64,000 bases of DNA. It comes from Vibrio diabolicus (lineage in GTDB: Bacteria; Pseudomonadota; Gammaproteobacteria; Enterobacterales; Vibrionaceae). The stretch spans positions 62,001 to 126,000 of the forward strand of contig CCKK01000020.1 of the NCBI GenBank assembly GCA_001048675.1. The letters run 5' to 3'. This document shows positions 57,974 to 64,000 of this stretch, piece after piece (within the stretch, counting starts at the first letter, position 1; each line of letters starts with the position of its first letter). The notes under the pieces were generated by a model that saw only the letters and a program-made list of their open reading frames with translations, ran no database searches and was not told the DNA's origin. Made by a program: the position numbers and the translations under genes.

Positions 57974-58459
57974 TTAACGCAGTGTACTCTTCATTACGCG
58001 TGCTTTCTCTCTTGCCCAGTCTTTTTCTTTTAAATCCGTACGTTTATCGTGCAGCTTTTTACCTTTTGCTACGCCAATTTTTAGTTTCACCCAAGAGCGA
58101 GACCAGTACAGAGAGAGGGCCGTTAATGTCATACCTTCACGGTTCACACGTCCGAATAGGTTGTCTAGTTCACGACGACTCATTAGTAGTTTACGCACAC
58201 GTGTGGGGTTCGCCACAACGTGTGTCGATGCCTGATTTAAAGGAGTGATTGTCATGCCACTCACAAAGGCTTCACCGTCACGCATAAATACGTAACTTTC
58301 AGAAATATTGGCTTTACCTTGGCGAAGGGCTTTCACTTCCCAACCTTGGAGCTCCAAGCCAGCTTCGATTTCATCATCGATGAAATACTCGTGGCGAGCT
58401 TTTTTATTCAGCGCGATAGTATTGCTACCCGCTTTTTGTTTCGTTTTTTTCTTTGCCAT
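57974..58459 (-). CDS. smpB: SmpB, tmRNA-binding protein
   Basis: SmpB brings tmRNA to stalled ribosomes. The 161-residue protein has the SmpB OB-fold with [21 protein letters not shown] and a basic C-terminal tail ([16 protein letters not shown]). ATG 58459 ([11 protein letters not shown]) is chosen; the open frame continues upstream to 58981 only across the divergent ratA. It sits 66 bp upstream of ssrA, its partner. Confidence 0.96.
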   Translation of the reverse strand: MAKKKTKQKAGSNTIALNKKARHEYFIDDEIEAGLELQGWEVKALRQGKANISESYVFMRDGEAFVSGMTITPLNQASTHVVANPTRVRKLLMSRRELDNLFGRVNREGMTLTALSLYWSRSWVKLKIGVAKGKKLHDKRTDLKEKDWAREKARVMKSTLR

Positions 58460-58577
58460 AATAGCGACATTATACGGGTTGGATATCGGATAGGAAATCC
58501 TTTTATTTGCGCAATCGTGGAATAAAAGTAAAATTGGCAGGAGCTTTAAATCTGTACATGTATCGATAGGAGTATGT

Positions 58578-59021
58578 ATGAAGCAAGTCAGCCGTTCTGC
58601 GCTTGTGTCTTTTAGTGCTGAACAGATGTTCAATCTGGTTAACGATGTTGCTAAATACCCTGAGTTTCTGCCTGGTTGCTCGGGCTCTAGAATCATTGAG
58701 TCTTCGGGTAATGGTATGGTGGCTTCTGTCGATGTGGCGAAGGCTGGTATCAGCAAAACGTTTACTACTTCAAATGAGCTGATCCCAGGCCAAGCAATTA
58801 TGATGAACTTGGTGGATGGTCCGTTTAAGACATTGCGTGGTGGTTGGATTTTTACCGCGCTAGATGAGCAAGCTTGCAAGGTTGAGCTAAAGCTTGAGTT
58901 TGAATTCTCAAGTAAAATGATTGAGATGGCCTTCGGTAAGGTTTTTAACGAGCTTACCAGTAACATGGTAAATGCATTCACTAAACGCGCAAAACAGGTC
59001 TACGAGTGTTATGAGTATTGA
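58578..59021 (+). CDS. ratA: RatA/COQ10-like START-domain protein
   Basis: This 147-residue member of the Coq10/SRPBCC family was described in E. coli as RatA (ribosome association toxin) and is now linked to ubiquinone function. The N-terminus [34 protein letters not shown] is diagnostic. It overlaps rnfH (ATG 59011) by 11 bp, so both are co-translated. It is divergent from smpB, the standard arrangement. Confidence 0.93.
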   Translation: MKQVSRSALVSFSAEQMFNLVNDVAKYPEFLPGCSGSRIIESSGNGMVASVDVAKAGISKTFTTSNELIPGQAIMMNLVDGPFKTLRGGWIFTALDEQACKVELKLEFEFSSKMIEMAFGKVFNELTSNMVNAFTKRAKQVYECYEY

Positions 59022-59364
59022 GTCAGATATGATTCACGTAGAGGTTGTCTATGCTCTTCCTCATGAACAGCGTGTATTTAATTTAGTGGTGAATAATCAC
59101 GCAACGGTAGAAGAGATCATTCGACAATCTGGCGTGTTAGAGTTATACCCTGAAATTGATTTATCTAAGAATAAAGTGGGTGTGTTTAGTCGTAATGTGA
59201 AGTTAGATGCGACCGTTCGAGATCGAGATCGAATAGAGATATATCGTCCGTTACTCGCAGACCCGAAAGAGATTCGTCGTAAGCGGGCGGAGCAGGCTAA
59301 AGCCGAGGGGAATGCAGACCCAGTCACCGGTGGTAAGCCTAGCTCTGTACGTAAGAATAAGTAG
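59011..59364 (+). CDS. rnfH: RnfH (RatB) family protein, ubiquitin-like fold
   Basis: This 117-residue protein has the beta-grasp RnfH domain ([57 protein letters not shown]) and a disordered C-terminal tail. The start ATG 59011 overlaps ratA; ATG 59029 is an alternative. Pairing with ratA suggests a joint role, which remains undefined. Confidence 0.9.
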   Translation: MSIESDMIHVEVVYALPHEQRVFNLVVNNHATVEEIIRQSGVLELYPEIDLSKNKVGVFSRNVKLDATVRDRDRIEIYRPLLADPKEIRRKRAEQAKAEGNADPVTGGKPSSVRKNK

Positions 59365-59430
59365 ACTTGATATCAATCCCAATGGATGGCGTCATTGATT
59401 CAAAGTGTGATTGCGCGATATCTAGATAAT

Positions 59431-59458
59431 AAAAAACCTCTCATGTGAGAGGTTTTTT
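59431..59458. terminator. Bidirectional terminator between rnfH and bamE
   Basis: Twelve-bp perfect arms (59431-59442 with 59447-59458), starting with A6 and ending with T6, lie between convergent genes. Confidence 0.92.
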
Positions 59459-59469
59459 GCAAAAGTCGT

Positions 59470-59829
59470 TTACTGAATCTGTTCGTAAAAAGCGTCACTT
59501 TTTGGGAAGTCACCACTGATATCTGCGAGTGTGCCTTGATCGTTAAAGTTAACGATCAGGTCTTTTTGCACTGGATCACCGTGACCAGGAGTATGGTGAT
59601 AAATGTAGTACCAAGTGTTTGGGTAGCCGTTTTCAATAAGCATTGGCGACCCTAGTACGAAGCGAACCTGTGCTTTAGTCATCCCAAACTTTAATTTATC
59701 TACCGCACTTTGTTCTACATAGTTGCCTTGGTTGATATCAATGCGATAAACCAGTTTTTCCAATACCGAACATCCTGTCAGCAATGTCATTGCTAATGGT
59801 ACGGCAACTAACCACTTCTTTAATTGCAT
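59470..59829 (-). CDS. bamE: BamE, outer-membrane assembly lipoprotein
   Basis: BamE is a small lipoprotein of the BAM complex that modulates BamA-BamD. The 119-residue precursor has a lipobox (LLTGC, Cys20) and the SmpA/OmlA domain with [15 protein letters not shown] and WYYIYH. It stands downstream of recN on the minus strand, the usual order in gammaproteobacteria. Confidence 0.95.
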   Translation of the reverse strand: MQLKKWLVAVPLAMTLLTGCSVLEKLVYRIDINQGNYVEQSAVDKLKFGMTKAQVRFVLGSPMLIENGYPNTWYYIYHHTPGHGDPVQKDLIVNFNDQGTLADISGDFPKSDAFYEQIQ

Positions 59830-60153
59830 AATAATTTCTTAGTAACCTTTAAAATACTGCGCTGATAATAAACAAGCTCGACGCAGATGTAAAAAGCTAT
59901 GCGTCGTATGATAGGAAATCTGACAACGAATTTTGAGTTGAGTTGCATTTATTGATTCTCTCACATGTATGTTTATGTCGATGAGCGATTTTATATCCAG
60001 TTTAAGCGGTAACTAATGACAAATAGCCAAGTTATTGAGCTATGGGGTGGCACTGACCATTATTTCGAAAGGGAATCAGAACCCAAGCACTTTGATATGG
60101 GGGAGGTAGAGTCACGGAGTAGTGTTCGTGACTCTATCTTTGAAAGAGCATGG
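59830..60153. other. Non-coding interval between recN and bamE
   Basis: This 324-bp AT-rich stretch has no supported gene. A 68-codon frame at 60016-60222 on + runs into recN and lacks any similarity I recognise, so it is rejected. It should contain the bamE promoter. Confidence 0.5.
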
Positions 60154-61818
60154 CTAAGCGGCGATGAGGAGCTCTTTGGCGTTTGCAAGGGTAGAATCTG
60201 TAATTTGGCTACCTCCAAGTAGGCGAGCTAATTCTGCCACACGTTGTTGTTCATCTAATGCGTGCATTTGTGTTTCGGTTTGGCCAGCTTTTGTTTGTTT
60301 AGCCACGAACATTTGTTGATGGCCACAACCTGCCACTTGAGGGAGGTGAGTGACACACAATACCTGAGTAGACTCGCCAAGCTTGCGTAGCATTTTGCCG
60401 ACTACAGCTGCTGTTGGACCACTAATACCGACATCCACCTCATCGAAGATCAAGCTTGGTGTATCCACTTTCTGAGCGGTAATCACTTGGATAGCTAATG
60501 AGATGCGTGATAGCTCACCGCCTGACGCAACTTTTGCTATAGGTTGCAATGGCTGTCCTGGGTTGGTCGATACTAAGAAGCACACACTGTCCATGCCAAG
60601 TGGTGATGGGTGCGTGTTTTCATTGCTGACTTCGATATTGAATACCGCTTTTTCCATGCTCAATTCGTGCATGCTTTGCGTGATCAGCTTATTCAGCTCT
60701 TTAGCGTAACGGCTGCGTGATTTGTGTAGTTTTTCTGCTTGGTTTAGGAAGCTTTGGTACTTTTGTTCCACTTCTTGCGCGAGTTCATCTAAACGTTCAT
60801 CAGAGCAATCTAACGCTTCTACTTGGGCCAGAAGATCTTGGTGATGTTGGTATAGCTCTTCTGGCATCACGTGGTGTTTGCGAGCAACAGACATCACTTT
60901 AGAAAAACGTTCTTCTACATAAGCCATACGAGCAGGATCCACATCGATGCCATCTAGATAACTGCGTAATTCGTTCTTCGTTTCTTCTAGTTGAATCATC
61001 GCTTCTGACAACATGTTGGGTAGCTCAGATAGCTTTTCATCTAACTCTGCTAGTTGAATTAGGGAGTGATTGGCCGATTGCAAAATACCAAGCGCATTGA
61101 CTTCTTCACCTTCGTAAATAAGTTCGATGGCTTGCTGACAGGTAGTGGCGAGTTCACCACTATTGGATAGTCGTTTGTGCTCTTGCTCGAGCTCTGCAAA
61201 TTCTTCTTCACCTAGCGATAACTCATTTAGTTCTTTGATTTGGTATTCAAGCAACTGTTTTTGCGCCTGGTTTTGCTGGCTATTTTCTTTTAGTTGCTTG
61301 AGGTTATTGTCTGCCTGACGCCAATGCTGGTAAGCACTTCGTGTGCTTTTTAGTAGGTTTAGATGACCTGCATATTGGTCGAGCATGGCCATTTGGTGTT
61401 CGTTTTTCATCAATTGATGATGAGCGTGTTGCCCATGGATATTGATCAGCAGTTGCCCTAGAGATTTGAGTTGTGATAGTGGGACAGGACTGCCATTAAT
61501 GAAGGCTCTTGAGCGACCTTCTTTTGTGATGATGCGACGCAAAATACATTCACTGCCATCAAGCAGATCGTTATCTTCTAGCCAACGCGTTGCATGTAGG
61601 TTGTTGTCCAGTAAAAAAGCGGCACTAACTTCGGTTTTTTCTTCACCTTGTCGAACCATGCCAGCTTCGGCTCGTCCGCCTAAGCAGAGCCCAAGTGCAT
61701 CGATAGCAATGGATTTACCCGCGCCTGTTTCGCCTGTGATGGTGGTCATGCCCTTAGACAGCTCGAGTTGTAAAGACTTAACAATCGCAAAATTATTAAC
61801 ACTTAGATGAGCCAGCAT
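60154..61818 (-). CDS. recN: RecN, SMC-like DNA double-strand-break repair protein
   Basis: RecN is an SOS-induced ATPase that helps repair double-strand breaks. The 554-residue protein has the Walker A motif GETGAGKS (29-36), a long coiled coil, and near its C-terminus the signature [15 protein letters not shown] and Walker [16 protein letters not shown] 61818 lies just after three SOS boxes, which confirms LexA control. Confidence 0.97.
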   Translation of the reverse strand: MLAHLSVNNFAIVKSLQLELSKGMTTITGETGAGKSIAIDALGLCLGGRAEAGMVRQGEEKTEVSAAFLLDNNLHATRWLEDNDLLDGSECILRRIITKEGRSRAFINGSPVPLSQLKSLGQLLINIHGQHAHHQLMKNEHQMAMLDQYAGHLNLLKSTRSAYQHWRQADNNLKQLKENSQQNQAQKQLLEYQIKELNELSLGEEEFAELEQEHKRLSNSGELATTCQQAIELIYEGEEVNALGILQSANHSLIQLAELDEKLSELPNMLSEAMIQLEETKNELRSYLDGIDVDPARMAYVEERFSKVMSVARKHHVMPEELYQHHQDLLAQVEALDCSDERLDELAQEVEQKYQSFLNQAEKLHKSRSRYAKELNKLITQSMHELSMEKAVFNIEVSNENTHPSPLGMDSVCFLVSTNPGQPLQPIAKVASGGELSRISLAIQVITAQKVDTPSLIFDEVDVGISGPTAAVVGKMLRKLGESTQVLCVTHLPQVAGCGHQQMFVAKQTKAGQTETQMHALDEQQRVAELARLLGGSQITDSTLANAKELLIAA

Positions 61819-61828
61819 TTTTATTTAC

Positions 61829-61884
61829 CTGTATAACTGAACAATACTGTATAAGAGAACAGTATATACTGTTTCTTTATACAG
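61829..61884 (-). promoter_or_regulatory. Three SOS (LexA) boxes upstream of recN
   Basis: Two perfect CTGT-N8-ACAG boxes (61847-61862, 61869-61884) and one near match CTGT-N8-ACAA (61829-61844) lie 11-66 bp before the recN start. Multiple LexA sites are typical for recN and predict tight repression with strong induction after DNA damage. Confidence 0.85.
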
Positions 61885-61985
61885 TAAAGACAGGTGAGAA
61901 AAAATTTCTGTGTGGGGTGCTTTTTTGTGATGAAGTGGGAAAAATGAGCCGAAGTGATTACAACGACTCATTAAAATTGAACAGG

Positions 61986-63176
61986 TTACGGACGAGTTGG
62001 GTTAATCGTGAGCGGCTCTAATGTGACTACTGCATTCACACCAGCACCTGGATGATCCACGTATGATGTGTCTTGCATTAGTGTGTAGTAAACGTCGACG
62101 AAGTCATCATCATTCGTTAGGACGCCGTCAGGGATCGTGTCGATGATCTTATTAGTGATTTGCGGAATAATCGCGTAAGCCTGAACTTCTGGATCTGGAA
62201 TCGCTTTCAGCACTTCTCCAGCAACTTGAACGAGGAGTTTTGCCAACTGTTTATAGTCTGTACCATCATCTTGTTCCATGAGCACGATATCTGCAGCGCC
62301 CCAGCGGTAACGAGACCAGTGAATAATGATCTGATTCGGGTAGTAATCTTGGTTATCGTAGTCTAAGTATGGAAGCTCCACTAAATCGAGAGTCGGTTCA
62401 TCACGACTTGGATTGACGCCCGTTACGATAGCGTAGATTTCTGCCTTGCCAGAGATCCAAGGTTCTTTGTCATCGGCTAGACGGATCTTTTTCAACTGCG
62501 TTGTTTGAATTGGAGCCGCTTCGCCCACTGTGCTACTTGACAATAGCGGTGCATTTTGGCGTTGTTCATCAGCAACGTATGGTTGAACTAAAGCTGGCTG
62601 ACCGAGTTTTTTCATCTCAGCTTGCATAGCTTGCAAGCCTGCTTTTAGCTCAGCAGAGCTGTTGTTATCAACAACGAGTACAGGTACATCTGGGAGTTGG
62701 TAAACATCGAGTTGATGGATGTTGCCATACACATCAAATGCTTCGATATATTGCCAATTCTCATCATCACCACTTGGTTCAAATGCAAATAATGGCTCGA
62801 CCTCGCCACTTTGCCATGCTGTTATCATGCTCTCATTCGCTAAACGAACTTCCAGCAACTGATCTGAGTATTCAGAAATACCTTTCCAGCTACGAATTTG
62901 AGTGTCAGCTTGTACAAGCTGATGGCTAAACTCGGAGTTGGGGTTTTGTTGAACAAATGCTGATACAGAGACGCTAGTCTGTTGTGGAGTAATATCTCTT
63001 CTCAACATGGGTTCAATGGCAGCATAGTTCTCACTCAATTGTTGAGCGAGGGCACGCTTCGTCTTAGTGATATCTTCCGCTTTTGCGTTGGATACACTGT
63101 TGACTTGCGTTTCCTCTGATTGGCAGCCAATAAGTGCTAATGTACTGAGAACAGACAGAATGATGGTTTTCTTCAT
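61986..63176 (-). CDS. Uncharacterised lipoprotein, possibly DUF3103
   Basis: This 396-residue precursor has a lipobox (ALIGC, Cys18), then an exported domain rich in Asp/Tyr near the C-terminus (YLDYDNQDYYPNQIIIHWSRYRWGAADIVLMEQDDGTDYKQL). I think it belongs to the DUF3103 lipoprotein family, but I cannot confirm that. ATG 63176 follows AAAGGACATATT. It sits between nadK and recN, which are adjacent in many relatives, so it is an inserted accessory gene. Its function is unknown. Confidence 0.7.
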   Translation of the reverse strand: MKKTIILSVLSTLALIGCQSEETQVNSVSNAKAEDITKTKRALAQQLSENYAAIEPMLRRDITPQQTSVSVSAFVQQNPNSEFSHQLVQADTQIRSWKGISEYSDQLLEVRLANESMITAWQSGEVEPLFAFEPSGDDENWQYIEAFDVYGNIHQLDVYQLPDVPVLVVDNNSSAELKAGLQAMQAEMKKLGQPALVQPYVADEQRQNAPLLSSSTVGEAAPIQTTQLKKIRLADDKEPWISGKAEIYAIVTGVNPSRDEPTLDLVELPYLDYDNQDYYPNQIIIHWSRYRWGAADIVLMEQDDGTDYKQLAKLLVQVAGEVLKAIPDPEVQAYAIIPQITNKIIDTIPDGVLTNDDDFVDVYYTLMQDTSYVDHPGAGVNAVVTLEPLTINPTRP

Positions 63177-63378
63177 AATATGTCCTTTATTGATTTTATG
63201 AAATAGAGTTAATACTCTATTCATGGTGAGAATATCACCGGACATAGATCATTGAATTTGCTTTTCGATCTTTTGTGTAAACTTTGCCCACAGGATCAAA
63301 ATTTATAAACTTCTCTTTAATGACAGCAAATATCGTGTCGCCTCACTACTTTGTGTCTATTTCTTGTCTAAGAAAGCC

Positions 63379-63412
63379 AAAAGCCAGTGGCAATTAAGCT
63401 GCTGGCTTTTTT
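63379..63412. terminator. Hairpin downstream of nadK
   Basis: Nine-bp arms (63379-63387 with 63402-63410) flank a loop, with A and T runs at the two sides. It probably ends nadK on the minus strand. Confidence 0.5.
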
Positions 63413-63441
63413 ATTGAAGTTATTGCCCTGAGTAACAAGTG

Positions 63442-64000
63442 TTAGAACAATTTACTAGACCAACCAAGCTTGTTACGTAAAACGTGATAGTAGCTGTAGT
63501 CTTTGGGATGGATGAGTTTGAGCACATTTGGACTTTGATAGATGTGGATTTCGTCTCCTGGAGAAACAGGGAGAGACACTTGTCCATCACAGCTAACTTC
63601 TTGTGTTCCTCGGTTCTCTGGTGACACCACCAATTTAATTCGACGCTTTCCATCAACCACCAAAGGTCGACTCGACAAGGTATGAGGGAACATTGGCACG
63701 AGTGAAATGGCATTCAAGCTCGGCGAAAGAATTGGACCGCCGCCAGAAAGCGAATATGCAGTTGAGCCCGTTGGTGTGGAGACAATCAAACCATCGGCTC
63801 GTAAAGAGAAGGCGAAGCTTTCATCGATGTACACTTCAAATTCAATCATATGGGCAATTTGCCCTGGGTGAAGTACAGCTTCATTTAGCGCAGCGTTGTG
63901 GCTTTTAATTTGCCCGTGACGGTGTACTTCCGCTTCTAAGAGAAAGCGCTCTTCTTCAATATACTCACCGTCGAGTACCGCTTGCAGAGACGCTTGGAAC
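63442..64000 (-). CDS. nadK: NadK, NAD kinase (C-terminal part; 5' end outside the window)
   Basis: NadK phosphorylates NAD to NADP. The readable part has the motif [19 protein letters not shown], which carries the conserved [15 protein letters not shown] block of the catalytic core, then a C-terminal beta-sandwich with [12 protein letters not shown]. The frame stays open to the window edge at 64000 ([24 protein letters not shown] precedes it), so the N-terminus lies beyond. The gene ends at 63442. Confidence 0.95.
   Translation of the reverse strand, partial: FQASLQAVLDGEYIEEERFLLEAEVHRHGQIKSHNAALNEAVLHPGQIAHMIEFEVYIDESFAFSLRADGLIVSTPTGSTAYSLSGGGPILSPSLNAISLVPMFPHTLSSRPLVVDGKRRIKLVVSPENRGTQEVSCDGQVSLPVSPGDEIHIYQSPNVLKLIHPKDYSYYHVLRNKLGWSSKLF

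Noticed and set aside
60016..60222. 68-codon + frame between bamE and recN
   Set aside because: It overlaps recN's end antisense, has no clear Shine-Dalgarno sequence and no recognisable domain.
1..64000. CRISPR arrays or cas genes
   Set aside because: No regularly spaced direct repeats and no Cas-like proteins appear in the window.

Overview
This window is chromosomal DNA of a gammaproteobacterium, almost certainly a Vibrio. The evidence is the gene order rlmN-rodZ-ispG-hisS-yfgM-bamB-der and smpB-ssrA-ratA-rnfH-bamE-recN, the tmRNA-encoded tag ANDENYALAA, and the style of the Omp, GH19 chitinase and NhaC-family genes. A Harveyi-clade species is plausible, but that is inference only. No tRNA or rRNA gene other than tmRNA was seen, and no CRISPR array.

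Positions 1-14,900 are core genome: 23S rRNA/tRNA methylation (rlmN), cell shape (rodZ), isoprenoid synthesis (ispG), histidyl-tRNA synthesis (hisS), envelope assembly (yfgM, bamB), ribosome assembly (der, carrying an apparent +1 frameshift in a T run), an AlaX-type editing protein, yfgJ, xseA, and the purine genes guaB and guaA with a PurR-like operator between them. Positions 14,900-35,200 hold metabolic and transport genes: an NhaC-family antiporter, a secreted chitinase, an acetate transporter, a D-amino-acid module (AGCS transporter, dadA, divergent LysR regulator), a lipoprotein amidohydrolase, a sulfur/amino-acid block (MetY-like enzyme, class III aminotransferase, beta-keto acid cleavage enzyme, and an NhaC-family transporter with a MetJ operator, hence a candidate MetT), a DedA protein, a GNAT-nitrilase fusion, a LysR regulator and a small outer-membrane barrel.

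Positions 35,400-57,540 are accessory DNA inserted at the 3' end of ssrA. An 18-bp copy of the ssrA end lies at both borders and a degenerate copy at about 45,111-45,128, so I read two tandem islands. The native ssrA terminator now lies 22 kb from ssrA, and the island supplies a substitute. Island A (about 9.7 kb, AT-rich) carries two related tyrosine recombinases, one near each end, small zinc-ribbon genes, a DUF3987 gene and a MobV relaxase (both broken by single-base homopolymer changes), an oriT-like pair of inverted repeats, and a compact three-gene operon of unknown function that begins with a PD-(D/E)XK-nuclease-like protein. That operon is the best candidate here for an undescribed, probably defensive, system. 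Island B (about 12.4 kb) carries an AlpA regulator, an HTH/zinc-ribbon gene overlapping a tyrosine recombinase, a serine recombinase with a cluster of GGTATCA repeats, a complete type I restriction-modification locus (hsdM, hsdS, hsdR), and a P4-type integrase next to ssrA.

Positions 57,540-64,000 return to core genome: ssrA and smpB (trans-translation), ratA and rnfH, bamE, recN with three SOS boxes, an uncharacterised lipoprotein gene and the 3' part of nadK. Three genes (der, the DUF3987 gene, the relaxase gene) are each broken by one base in a homopolymer. Either sequencing error or real mutation could explain this, and the pattern should be kept in mind when reading this assembly.
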